In this document: positions 7,664 to 16,550 of the stretch, one piece after another
Layout: every line of letters starts with the position of its first letter
How positions within the stretch are numbered: the first letter of the stretch is position 1
NCBI GenBank assembly: GCA_023910605.1
Contig: JAAVVV010000001.1
Location: 1,788,698-1,852,697 of the forward strand
DNA from: Bosea sp. (in: a-proteobacteria)
GTDB lineage: Bacteria; Pseudomonadota; Alphaproteobacteria; Rhizobiales; Beijerinckiaceae
Direction: 5' to 3'
Length of the DNA: 64,000 nucleotides
Translations under genes and position numbers: made by a program
Notes under the pieces: generated by a model
What the model was told of the DNA's origin: nothing
What the model saw: the letters and a program-made list of their open reading frames with translations, nothing else
Databases searched by the model: none

Positions 7664-10372
7664 ATGAGCACGTATCGTCTGGGCACACTTCTCTCTCCCG
7701 CATCCGTCGCCGTCGTCGGCGCAAGCCCGCGCGCGGGAGCGCTGGGCGGCATCGTGCTGCGCTGCGTGCTGGAGGGCGGCTATGGCGGCGCGCTCCATGC
7801 CGTCAATCCCAGCCATGACGACGTTTTCGGCGTGCCATGCCGCGCGCGCCTGCAGGATCTGCCGGGTCCGGTGGATCTGGTGATCGTCGCCACCCCCGCC
7901 CACGCGGTTCCAGCCGTCATCGCCGATGCGGCCCGCACGGGCGCGCAGGCGGCGATCATCCTCACGGCGGGTCTTGGCCGCGGACCCGGCTCGCCGGCGG
8001 AGCGTGCGGCTGCCGAGGCCCGCCAGGCCGGACTGCGCCTCGTCGGCCCCAATTGCCTGGGCGTGCTCTCGCCCCGGGCGCGTCTCAACGCCAGCTTCGC
8101 GGCGCGGCTGCCCAGGGAAGGTCCGCTCGCGCTGATCTCGCAATCGGGTGCGATCGCCGCGGGCCTGGTCGAATGGGGCCACCATCGCGGCGTCGGCTTT
8201 TCAGGAGTGGTGTCGCTGGGCGACGCGGTCGATGTCGATTTCGGAGATTGCCTCGATCACTTCGCAGAAGACCCGGCCACGCGCGCGATCCTGCTGTATG
8301 TCGAGGCCATCACCGATGCGCGCAAGTTCATGTCGGCCGCCAGCAAGGCCGCGCGCGTCAAACCTGTCTTCGTGATGAAGGCGGGCCGCCATGCCGAGGG
8401 CGCAAAGGCTGCCGCCACCCACACCGGCGCGCTGGCCGGCTCGGATGAGGTCTATGCCGCCGCGTTCCGGCGCGCGGGCTGCCTCAGGGTCATGGATCTT
8501 GATGACATGTTCGCGACCGCAGCCACGCTGGCGGTCCACAAGCGCTATCCCGGAGACCGGCTCGCCATCGTCACCAATGGCGGCGGCCTGGGCGTGCTCG
8601 CGGTGGACAAGCTTGCCGAGTATGGCGCCAACCTCGCCGCTCTTTCGCCCGCGACGCTGGCTGCCCTCGATGCGGCGCTGCCCGAGACCTGGTCGGGAGC
8701 CAACCCGGTCGACATCATTGGCGACGCGCCGGCAAGCCGTTACGAGGCTGCGACGGCGGCGCTGCTCGCCGATGGCGGCGTCGACGCCATGCTGGCCATG
8801 AACTGTCCCACAGCGCTGACCTCCCCCACAGCAGCGGCCAACGGCGTGATCCGGGCGCTGGAAGCCCACCGCGCCAGGGGCGGGGCCGATCGTCCCATCT
8901 TTGCCGTCTGGATGGGCTGCGACGCCGAAGTGGCCGATGCCTTCAGGGCGGCGGGCATCGCCAGCTTCGAGACCGAGAGCGCAGCCATGCGCGGGGCAGC
9001 GCAACTCATGCAGGTGCGCAAGGCGCGCGACGCGCTGCTGGAGACCGTGCCCGCCATGCCGGCGTCGATCGTGCCCGATCATGCCGCTGCGGATGGCGCC
9101 ATCGCCGCCGCGCTTGATGATGGGCGCTCCTGGCTGACGCCGACAGAAGTGTCGAGCCTGCTCGGCGCATACGGCATCTCCGCGGCCCCAGTGCGGCTGG
9201 CGCGCACCCCGCCGGAGGCGGCCGAGGCCGCAGCGCCTTATCTGGATGCCGGCTCCGCCAGCGTCGTCAAGATCCAGTCGCGCGACATCAGCCACAAATC
9301 CGATGTGGACGGAGTGCGCCTCGGGCTCTCGACGCGCGAGGCGGTGGAAGCCGCCGCCGCCGAGATCATGGCCCGCGCGCGGCGTCTGCGCCCCGATGCG
9401 CGGATCGAGGGCGTGACCGTGCAGCCGATGATCCACCGCAGCCATGCGCGCGAACTGATCATCGGCGTGGCGCTGGATCCCACCTTCGGGCCGGTGGCGC
9501 TGTTCGGCCATGGCGGCACCGCGGTGGAGGTCATTGCCGACAAGGCGCTGGCGCTGCTGCCGCTGGACCTCGCCCAGGCGCGGGCGCTCATGCGCGGCGC
9601 CCGCGTCTCACGCCTGCTGGCGGGCTATCGCAACGTTCCTGCAGCCGACGCCGAGCGCATCGCGGACATGCTGGTGCGTGTCTCCCGCCTCGTGGAGGAC
9701 AACCCCGAGATCGTCGGCCTCGATCTGAACCCGGTGCTTGCCGACGACAAAGGCGTGATGGCGCTCGATGCGCGGGTGCAGGTCGCGCCGCTCGCCGCCA
9801 TTGACCGCACGCTGGCCTCGGGTCGCCGTTTCGCGATCCGCCCCTATCCGCGTCAGCTCGAACAGATGGCAAGGCTGGCCGATGGGCGGGACCTTCTGGT
9901 GCGCCCGCTGCGCCCCACCGATGCCGACGGGCTCATGGCCATGCTCGAGCGCTGCACGCAATCGGATCTGCGGCTGCGCTTTCTCGGCGCGCGCAACGTT
10001 GATCATGCCCTCGTGGCGCGTCTCACCCAGCTCGACTATGCACGCGAAATGGCCATCGTCGCGCTCGACCCCGCCACGCGCGAAATCCTTGGCGTGGTCC
10101 GCCTGCATGGCGACGCCAACCATGAGCGCGGCGAGTATGCGGTTCTCGTCCGCTCGGACCAGCAGGAAAGGGGCATTGGCCAGGACCTGATGAAGCGCAT
10201 CATCGCCTTCGGCCGTGCCGAGGGGTTCGCCGAGATCAATGGCGAGGTGCTGGCAGAGAACACCCGGATGCTGGCCATGTGCCGCCAGCTCGGCTTCGTG
10301 GTGTCGCCTGGTTGCAAGGGCGACGGAATCTCGCGCGTCAGCCTCACCCTCAAGCCCGGACATCCCGCCTGA
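7664..10372 (+). CDS. NDP-forming acyl-CoA synthetase / GNAT acetyltransferase fusion (Pat-like)
   Basis: A 902-residue multidomain protein. Residues ~10-135 form a CoA-binding Rossmann domain (VGASPRAGALGG; GPNCLGVLSP). The next part is succinyl-CoA-ligase-like (ALISQSGAIAAG). An ATP-grasp region spans about 490-705 (VKIQSRDISHKSDVDG; LFGHGGTAVE). A GNAT domain follows at about 735-890, ending with acetyl-CoA-binding features (ERGIGQDLMKRI). The architecture is that of Pat/YfiQ/Pka, which acetylates lysines of enzymes such as acetyl-CoA synthetase. A His is present in THTGALAGSD, the phosphohistidine region of active NDP-forming synthetases. The last ~21 codons are duplicated at 13928. Confidence 0.88.
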   Translation: MSTYRLGTLLSPASVAVVGASPRAGALGGIVLRCVLEGGYGGALHAVNPSHDDVFGVPCRARLQDLPGPVDLVIVATPAHAVPAVIADAARTGAQAAIILTAGLGRGPGSPAERAAAEARQAGLRLVGPNCLGVLSPRARLNASFAARLPREGPLALISQSGAIAAGLVEWGHHRGVGFSGVVSLGDAVDVDFGDCLDHFAEDPATRAILLYVEAITDARKFMSAASKAARVKPVFVMKAGRHAEGAKAAATHTGALAGSDEVYAAAFRRAGCLRVMDLDDMFATAATLAVHKRYPGDRLAIVTNGGGLGVLAVDKLAEYGANLAALSPATLAALDAALPETWSGANPVDIIGDAPASRYEAATAALLADGGVDAMLAMNCPTALTSPTAAANGVIRALEAHRARGGADRPIFAVWMGCDAEVADAFRAAGIASFETESAAMRGAAQLMQVRKARDALLETVPAMPASIVPDHAAADGAIAAALDDGRSWLTPTEVSSLLGAYGISAAPVRLARTPPEAAEAAAPYLDAGSASVVKIQSRDISHKSDVDGVRLGLSTREAVEAAAAEIMARARRLRPDARIEGVTVQPMIHRSHARELIIGVALDPTFGPVALFGHGGTAVEVIADKALALLPLDLAQARALMRGARVSRLLAGYRNVPAADAERIADMLVRVSRLVEDNPEIVGLDLNPVLADDKGVMALDARVQVAPLAAIDRTLASGRRFAIRPYPRQLEQMARLADGRDLLVRPLRPTDADGLMAMLERCTQSDLRLRFLGARNVDHALVARLTQLDYAREMAIVALDPATREILGVVRLHGDANHERGEYAVLVRSDQQERGIGQDLMKRIIAFGRAEGFAEINGEVLAENTRMLAMCRQLGFVVSPGCKGDGISRVSLTLKPGHPA

Positions 10373-10545
10373 AGGCGGCGAGCGGCTTCATCTGCTCCAC
10401 CAGCCTGTCGGCCGTCAGGCCAGCGCCGCAGACCCCGCCGCAGACCCCGCCGCAATGCGCATGCAGCCAGACGCCCGCGGCGCCCCCCCCCCGAAACCAG
10501 GCATGCCTTGCGCCAGATGCGCGCCGATGACGCCCGCCAGCACAT
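10308..10545. repeat. Left copy of ~230 bp direct repeat (pat 3' end plus nnrDE 3' end)
   Basis: Matches 13928-14151 almost base for base. It holds the last codons and stop of the pat-like gene followed, in antisense, by the last ~55 codons of nnrDE. This copy is the degraded one for nnrDE: it has a 12 bp internal duplication (CAGACCCCGCCG twice), a run of eight C and several substitutions, then stops matching after CACAT at 10545. The 130 bp from there to 10675 holds no gene I can recognise. Confidence 0.9.
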
Positions 10546-10675
10546 GCGGCAGCCTTCATGCCATTGTTCTTGATCCTGATCGCGCGTGATCGCGCGGCGC
10601 GTTGCGCGGGGCTATCGTCTGATTCCGAGCCAAGTCAGACCCGGTGCGCCTTGTCGCTTCGCTGACCCGGCTCCC

Positions 10676-11458
10676 TCACGCCGCCTGCGCATCCTCGGGC
10701 GGGCGCATGGCCCCGGTCATGATGGCGACCGCGTCCGACATGGAGTGCGAGGAGGGGCGGATCACGCAGGCGCGCCGCCCGAGCCGGTGGATATGGATGC
10801 GGTCGGCCACCTCGAAGACATGGGGCATGTTGTGGCTTATCAGCACGATGGGCAGGCCCTTGGAGCGCACATCGAGGATCAGCTCCAGCACCTTGCGAGA
10901 TTCCTTGACGCCGAGCGCCGCCGTCGGCTCGTCCATGATGATGACGCGGCTGCCAAAGGCGGCGGCGCGCGCCACCGCCACGCCCTGACGCTGGCCGCCG
11001 GACAAGGTCTCCACCGTCTGATTGATGTTCTGAATCGTCATCAGACCCAGCGCGCTCAAATGCTGGCGGGCCTCTTTCTGCATCGTGGCACGGTCGAGCA
11101 GGCGCAGCATATTGCCGAGAAAGCCGGGCTTGCGGCGCTCGCGGCCCAGAAACATGTTGTCGGCGATGGACAGCGCCGGGGAGAGCGCCAGATTTTGATA
11201 GACCGTCTCGATGCCGGCGTCGCGCGCCTCGATGGGCGAGCGGAAATGCACGGTAGCGCCGCCCAGCCGAATTTCGCCCTGATCAGGAATGACCGCGCCG
11301 GCGAGCGCCTTGATCAAGGTGCTCTTGCCCGCGCCGTTGTCGCCGATCACGGCCAGGATCTCGCCCGGCATCAGGTCGAAATCGGCATGATCGAGCGCGG
11401 TGACGCGGCCATAGCGCTTGACCAGGCCGCGGGCTTGCAAAACGGGCTCGACGCTCAT
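10676..11458 (-). CDS. frcA: Sugar ABC transporter ATP-binding protein (FrcA-like)
   Basis: A 260-residue single-domain ABC ATPase: Walker A GDNGAGKST, signature LSGGQRQGVAVARA, Walker B VIIMDEPTAALG, switch His in LISHNM. Ribose/fructose ATPases often have two fused ABC domains; FrcA-type proteins have one, as here. The start at 11458 gives a 4 bp ATGA overlap with the stop of the permease gene. The last ~15 residues (MRPPEDAQAA end) look like a normal tail. With frcC and frcB it forms a complete importer, probably for fructose or another monosaccharide; no kinase or regulator gene accompanies it. Confidence 0.85.
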   Translation of the reverse strand: MSVEPVLQARGLVKRYGRVTALDHADFDLMPGEILAVIGDNGAGKSTLIKALAGAVIPDQGEIRLGGATVHFRSPIEARDAGIETVYQNLALSPALSIADNMFLGRERRKPGFLGNMLRLLDRATMQKEARQHLSALGLMTIQNINQTVETLSGGQRQGVAVARAAAFGSRVIIMDEPTAALGVKESRKVLELILDVRSKGLPIVLISHNMPHVFEVADRIHIHRLGRRACVIRPSSHSMSDAVAIMTGAMRPPEDAQAA

Positions 11459-12549
11459 GACGACACTTTGCGGATCCATTGATCGAGCGCCACCGCCACG
11501 ATGATCAGCACGCCGACCGCGAATTGCTGCCACAATACGTCGAGTCCGGCGAGCGACACGCTGGAGCGGAAGACGCCGACGATCAGCGCGCCGATCAAGG
11601 TGCCGACAATCGAGCCGCGCCCGCCGAACAGGCTCGTGCCGCCAATCACCACCGCCGTGATGCTGTCGAGATTGGCGTCCTGACCGCTCGTCGGGCTGAC
11701 CGCGCCGACGCGCCCGATCAAGACCCAGCCGGCCAGCGCCGAGATGAAGCCCGCCAGCACATAAACCGCGAGCAAGGTGCGATCGGGATTGATGCCGGCG
11801 AGCCGCGCGGCTTCCGGGTCGTCGCCGACCGCGTAGATGTGGCGGCCAAAGGCGGTGCGGTTCAGCATGAACCAGACCAGCGCCGCGATCAGCAGCATGA
11901 AGAGTGAGCCGTAGATGATGCGCGCGGTGCCGAACTGGATCGGCTCGCCCATCGCCAGCAGAAAGGGCGCCTGCTCCTGCAAATCGACATTGCGGATCGA
12001 TTCGGATTCCGAATACCAGATATTCAGCGCGGTCAGGATCGACAATGTGCCGAGCGTCACAATGAAAGGCGGCATGCGTAATCGTGTCACGAGCAGGCCA
12101 TTCAGCATTCCGCACGCGGTGCCGACCAAGACGCCCATGGCGAAGCCCAGCTCCACCGGCCAGCCATTGATGACGCAAAGCCGGCCCATCACGACGGAGG
12201 ACAGCACCATCACCACGCCGACCGACAGATCGATGCCGGCAGTGAGGATGATCAGCGTCTGGGCGATGCCCAGAATGCCGATGATGGTGACTTGCAGCAG
12301 AATGGTGGAGAGATTCGCGCCGGTGGCGAAGCGCGTCCAGTTCACGGACGCCCCAAGCAAAAGGCCGGCCAGCAACACGATGAAGGGGACGACGGTCGGA
12401 TAGGCATGCAGGAAGCGCTGCAGGCGCTTCATCACGCCAGGCTTATCCTCGTCGAAAGAGGCGATGTCGGTCGCAGCCTCGCGCAGACCCTTCTCGAACT
12501 CCGCCCCGGACGGTTCGTTCTTTTGGCTGCTCTCGTTGGGCAAAGACAT
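11455..12549 (-). CDS. frcC: Sugar ABC transporter permease (FrcC-like)
   Basis: A 364-residue inner membrane permease of the branched-chain amino acid/ribose permease superfamily. After a ~45-residue acidic cytosolic N-terminus it has 8-10 hydrophobic helices. Family hallmarks are LTAGIDLSVG, PPFIVTLGTLSI, YAVGDDPEAARLAGI and VVIGGTSLFGGRGS. Read with frcB upstream (~95 bp gap) and frcA downstream (4 bp overlap). The whole operon sits inside the repeat-flanked segment 10546-13927 and has visibly lower GC than the neighbouring core genes, in line with a foreign origin. Confidence 0.87.
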   Translation of the reverse strand: MSLPNESSQKNEPSGAEFEKGLREAATDIASFDEDKPGVMKRLQRFLHAYPTVVPFIVLLAGLLLGASVNWTRFATGANLSTILLQVTIIGILGIAQTLIILTAGIDLSVGVVMVLSSVVMGRLCVINGWPVELGFAMGVLVGTACGMLNGLLVTRLRMPPFIVTLGTLSILTALNIWYSESESIRNVDLQEQAPFLLAMGEPIQFGTARIIYGSLFMLLIAALVWFMLNRTAFGRHIYAVGDDPEAARLAGINPDRTLLAVYVLAGFISALAGWVLIGRVGAVSPTSGQDANLDSITAVVIGGTSLFGGRGSIVGTLIGALIVGVFRSSVSLAGLDVLWQQFAVGVLIIVAVALDQWIRKVSS

Positions 12550-12645
12550 GGCAGGCCGTCCTGAAGGAGCATCGCGGGGGCAAAGGCAACCGGCTAAGAA
12601 CCAGCCGGCGGGGCAATGCCCGCCGGCTGGAAAACGATTGATGCA

Positions 12646-13668
12646 TCAGGCGATCAGCCCCAGCAGAGCTTCAAGCCTTCGGCGCTGGTGATCGAGGGCA
12701 CGCCCGGCACCGGCTTGTCGGTGATCAGCGTCACGCCCGTATCGGTGAATTCGAGGCCCGGGGTACTTTTCCGGCTTCTTGCCGGTCTTGACGAAAGCGG
12801 CGATGGCCTCGACCCCCTTGGAGGCCATCAGCAGCGGATATTGCTGCGAGGTGGCGCCGAGCGTTCCAGCCGCCACCGCCTTGACGCCGGGGCAGCCGCC
12901 GTCGACGCCGACGAAGAGCACGCCCTTTTCCTTACCTGCCGCCTTCATCGCGGCAAAGCCGCCGGCTGCCGCCGGTTCGTTGATGGCATAGACGACGTTG
13001 ATGCCGTCCGCCTTCTGCATGATGGTTTCCATCGCCTTGCGCCCGCCTTCCTCGGAGCCGGCGGTGACGCCGCTGCCGACGATGCGCGGATCATCCGAAG
13101 TGGAATAGCGCTTGGGGTTCTTCACCGGGATGCCGAAGCCGGTCAGAAAGCCGTTATGGCGCAGATAATCGACTGTCGGCTGGTTGGCGGTAAGATCGAG
13201 CGTGGCGATTTTGGCTTTTTTCACGCCGTCGGGGCCAAGCTGCCCCGCGGCCCATTTGCCGATGAGTTCGCCGGCCTTGAAATTATCGGTGGCGAAGGTC
13301 GCGTCCGCCGCGTTGATCGGATCGAGCGGGGTATCGAGCACGATCACCAGCATGCCGGCGTCGCGGGCTTTCTTGATGGTCGGCACGATGGCGGTCGAAT
13401 CCGAGGGCACGATCATGAAGCCCTTGGCGCCGGCGGCGATCAGCGCCTCGATGGCCTGGACCTGTCCGTCATTGTCGCCATCGGCTTTGCCGGCATAAGA
13501 TCGCAGCGTGACGCCAAGCTCCTTGGCCTTGGCCTCCGCGCCTTCCTTCATCTTGACGAAGAAGGGATTGGTGTTGGTCTTGGTGATCAAGCCGACGATA
13601 TCCGCGGCGACAGCCGAGGACGACATCATGGCCAGCACGCTGCCGGCGAGCAAAATCTTCTTTAGCAT
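12646..13668 (-). CDS. frcB: Sugar ABC transporter substrate-binding protein (FrcB-like), C-terminus frameshifted
   Basis: Periplasmic binding protein of the ribose/galactose type: signal peptide [14 protein letters not shown] cleaved near AVAAD, then the family core ([48 protein letters not shown]). GGAGG precedes the ATG at 13668. Near 12755-12765 a one-base insertion in a C/G run changes the frame. The expected ending [19 protein letters not shown]...LCWG is readable in the next frame, stopping at 12654. As written, the last ~35 residues are Arg-rich nonsense. The protein may be damaged, or this may be a sequencing indel. Confidence 0.8.
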   Translation of the reverse strand: MLKKILLAGSVLAMMSSSAVAADIVGLITKTNTNPFFVKMKEGAEAKAKELGVTLRSYAGKADGDNDGQVQAIEALIAAGAKGFMIVPSDSTAIVPTIKKARDAGMLVIVLDTPLDPINAADATFATDNFKAGELIGKWAAGQLGPDGVKKAKIATLDLTANQPTVDYLRHNGFLTGFGIPVKNPKRYSTSDDPRIVGSGVTAGSEEGGRKAMETIMQKADGINVVYAINEPAAAGGFAAMKAAGKEKGVLFVGVDGGCPGVKAVAAGTLGATSQQYPLLMASKGVEAIAAFVKTGKKPEKYPGPRIHRYGRDADHRQAGAGRALDHQRRRLEALLGLIA

Positions 13669-13927
13669 CGTTAATTCCTCCCAAATGGACGTTTCTTGCA
13701 GTCTCGCGGACTGAACTGCCGTACGGCGATTGAAGACTTGTCTTAGCCTGTGCCTCCCGCGCGCTCGGCCATCAACCTTAACTTTCTCTTTTGCCGTGTC
13801 AACAACGGAGCAAATTCCGGGCGGCAGTGCGGCATGAAAGTGGTCCACTGGTGCTGAGCGGGCGGTGAAGCGCGGCAGCCCGGGCCCCTGCATAGGTCCA
13901 CGCTGTCGCGCTGTCGCGCTTTCATGG
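13669..13927. other. Upstream region of the frcBCA-like operon inside the insert
   Basis: About 260 bp without a gene. The first part, upstream of frcB on the minus strand, carries its ribosome binding site and relatively AT-rich stretches that could hold the promoter. The remainder, up to the right repeat, includes AAAGTGGTCCACTGG near 13837-13851, reminiscent of insertion sequence ends, but I cannot assign it. Confidence 0.4.
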
Positions 13928-14151
13928 CTGGTTGCAAGGGCGACGGAATCTCGCGCGTCGGCCTCTCCCTCAAGCCCGGACATCCCGCCTGAAGGCGGCG
14001 AGCGGCTTCATCTGCTCCACCAGCCTGTCGGCCGTCAGGCCAGCGCCGTAGAGCCCGCCGCAATGCGCATGCAGCCAGACGCCCGCGGCGGCCCCCTCGA
14101 AACCAGGCATGCCTTGCGCCAGATGCGCGCCGATGATGCCCGCCAGCACAT
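13928..14151. repeat. Right copy of ~230 bp direct repeat
   Basis: Starts with CTGGTTGCAAGGG as at 10308 and matches through CACAT at 14151. It contains an orphan copy of the pat-like 3' end (bases 13928-13992 in the plus direction) and the genuine 3' end of nnrDE on the minus strand. Repeat plus enclosed ABC operon has the structure expected from single-crossover integration of a circular DNA. Confidence 0.9.
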
Positions 14152-15479
14152 CGCCCGATCCCGCCGTCGCCAGCTCCGGCCCGGCATTGGCGTTGATCGC
14201 CGCGCGCCCATCGGGCGCCGCGATCACCGTGTCCACGCCCTTCAGGACCAGGATCGCCCCGCTCAGCCGCGCCGCCGCGCGGGCCTTTTCCAGCTTCGAG
14301 GCGCGGTGGCGGGCAGGCAGGGCGGCATAGGCCGCGTCCGCATCGAGCCGGCCCGCGAACAGGCGCTCGAACTCACCCGCATGGGGGGTGAGCACCACCG
14401 GCGCAGGCGTTTCGCCGCGCGGCCAGCAGATCCGGCCGGCCCGCCAGCACGGTGATGGCGTCGGCATCGATCACGAGGGCAAGGCCACTGGCGAGGAGCG
14501 CTTCCATGCGCGCGGCGGTGGCCTCGCCCAGCCCTGCCGCAGGCCCGATCACGGCGCTGCCATGGCGGCCTTCCGCAAGCAGGGCCTCCAGCGCTGCGGC
14601 GTCGGCTGTCTCGCGCAGCATGATCGCGGTGACATGGTGCGCGTGAACCAGCAGCGCCTCGCGGTCGCCGGCGAGGGTGACGGCGCCTGCCCCGGCATTG
14701 AGCGATCCGGTCGCCGCCAGCCGCGCCGCGCCGGCATGCAAGGCGGGGCCGCTGATGACGAGGCAGTGCCCACGCCGATATTTGTGGGCATCGAGGCCGG
14801 GCTCGGGCAGGGCCGCACGCCACAGCGAAGGCACGTTCACATGCGTGGAGGGCGCCTGTCCTGCCAGATGCGCCGGCATCAGGCCGATGTCGCGGATGCG
14901 CAGTGCGCCGCGCAGGGCCCGGCCGGGCCAGAGCCAATGGCCGGGGCGAGCCCGGAAGAAGCAGACCGTTGTCGCGGCCCTCACCGCGATGCCCGCAGCC
15001 TGGCCCGTGTCGCCATCGACGCCGGATGGCACGTCCACCGCCACCACGAGGCAGCCTGCATCGTTCAGCCTTGCGATGGCCGCAGCGGCCAGGCCGGCGA
15101 TGGGGCCGGCAAGACCTGCCCCGAACAGCGCGTCGATCACCACGCAGCCGGGCTCGGGATGGAAGACCGCCAGCGGGCTGATCTCGCCAGTCCAGAGCGC
15201 CGCCGCTCTCGCCGCTGCCGCACTTCTTGGCGTGCCGTCCGCAAACACGCGGACCATGCGGCCGGCGGCTGCCAGAAGCCGCGCGGCGACATAACCATCG
15301 CCGCCATTGTTGCCCGGCCCGCACAGAACCAGCACCGGGCTCCCCGGCGGCGTCTCGTCTGCGACGGCGCGCCCGGCGGCTTCCATCAGCCGGTCGAGCG
15401 GCACGCCCGATGCGATGGCGGCCGCATCCGCCGCTGCCATCTGCGCATTCGACAGGAGCTGGCGCTGCCGCTCATCCAT
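13970..15479 (-). pseudogene. nnrDE: Bifunctional NAD(P)HX epimerase/dehydratase, frameshifted
   Basis: Repairs hydrated NAD(P)H. The N-terminal epimerase (YjeF_N) domain is intact (LCGPGNNGGDGYVAARLL; VDVPSGVDGDTG). The C-terminal ADP/ATP-dependent dehydratase begins (KYRRGHCLVISG; VIGPAAGLG), but the frame is lost near 14411-14425 after [17 protein letters not shown]. The rest ([16 protein letters not shown] ... [16 protein letters not shown]) continues in another frame and stops at 13970. A single-base indel explains it. The first frame alone ends at 14373. It is either a recent pseudogene or a sequencing error. The 3' end lies in the right repeat. Confidence 0.85.
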
Positions 15480-15535
15480 GTGTGCGCGATCCAGTGCCAG
15501 GGGCCTGCACGGGCCCCGAGCGGCGGGCGCGCCGC

Positions 15536-15928
15536 CTAGAACGGCTCCACTGAGACGACCCGGAAGGTGTGCAGCTCATCGTCGGCATCCCGGATGGAGA
15601 CATATTCCCCCGGCGCAAAGACATGATCGGCCAGCCGGTAGCCGTCCTCGTCGTCATTGTCGGTGCTGCGGTCATAATCGAAGCTCCAGTGCGCGCCGGC
15701 GGCGCCTCCCGCCCGGTGGACAAGGACGCCGCGCTGGCGTGGCTCGTCGCCCCAGAAGCGATGCACGATGCAACCATTGCGATGGTGCTTCCATGCCTCG
15801 GCGTCGATGCGGCCATCCTGTCCCAGGGGCGCAGTCAACTGATAGCCGTGACGGGTCGATCCGTCAGGATGCTCCCTGGTGCGGGCCAGATGCAGCGTGA
15901 TGGTCTTGAGCGGGGCATATGTCGTCAT
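15536..15928 (-). CDS. Conserved hypothetical protein
   Basis: A 130-residue soluble protein starting MTTYAPLKTITLHLAR. It has the patterned segments HRFWGDEPRQRG, HWSFDYD and DHVFAPGEYVSIRDAD, the last resembling a small beta-barrel core. No catalytic motif or signal peptide is evident. The start at 15928 is preferred over 15970 because sequence quality and the preceding GGAGACGACGCC support it. It lies about 55 bp downstream of nnrDE on the same strand. Function unknown. Confidence 0.6.
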   Translation of the reverse strand: MTTYAPLKTITLHLARTREHPDGSTRHGYQLTAPLGQDGRIDAEAWKHHRNGCIVHRFWGDEPRQRGVLVHRAGGAAGAHWSFDYDRSTDNDDEDGYRLADHVFAPGEYVSIRDADDELHTFRVVSVEPF

Positions 15929-16550
15929 GGCGTCGTCTCCTGTGGGGACGACACTGCCTCCGGCCGGCATGCAGCTGCTTGATCTGGATCAGCTGCTGGC
16001 GGGCCCGGATTCATCGTCTGCGCCCGGACACATCAGTCGAATGCAGGGGGATCGAACCGCACCGGGATGCTCGCTTGCCATAAGGGTGGTCTCGGTGCCG
16101 GAGGCCTGCTTCCAGTCAAAAGCGCATGCCGGGCTGGTGGATGCCGCAGCCGAAGGCATCAGCGTGGCGGCCGGTAGTCTTGTCATTATGGGGCGCATCT
16201 CCGTTGCGGGATGCCTTTTTCAGATCGGCTCAGTCATCAGGGTGACAGGTTGTCATGACATGCCACTTCGCGACGATCTCTTCGGGTTTGTGACGCTCTC
16301 TCGGCATCGATCAGATCCTCCTCGTTGCCACAAGACATACTTCAGGGTGGACCAATTCAATGGGGGCGGGTCAGTCTGGCCGGATGTCGAAACGCGGGCA
16401 TAACCGATCGATTTCATACCCTGATTATGCACGCGATTTCTGCACGCTTCAAGCGTTTGAAATCGTTGATGTTGAAGAAGCGTGCAAAATTCTTGAATTA
16501 TGCAACAAAACTAAATGTCCGAAGGTGGGGGCTTTTAGCTAACTAGGCCT
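15929..16550. other. Gene-free junction at the left edge of the accessory island
   Basis: About 620 bp in which I see no convincing gene. GC drops noticeably from about 16400 onward. A short frame at 16360-16542 (60 codons) has no recognisable motif. TCAGGGTGGACCAATTCAATG near 16341-16361 looks like a possible insertion sequence end. GGCCTTCATGAAGGC (16547-16561) is a palindrome at the restriction gene's stop. Confidence 0.4.

Noticed and set aside
16360..16542. 60-codon plus-strand open frame at the island edge
   Set aside because: No ribosome site, no recognisable motif, sits in a junction region.
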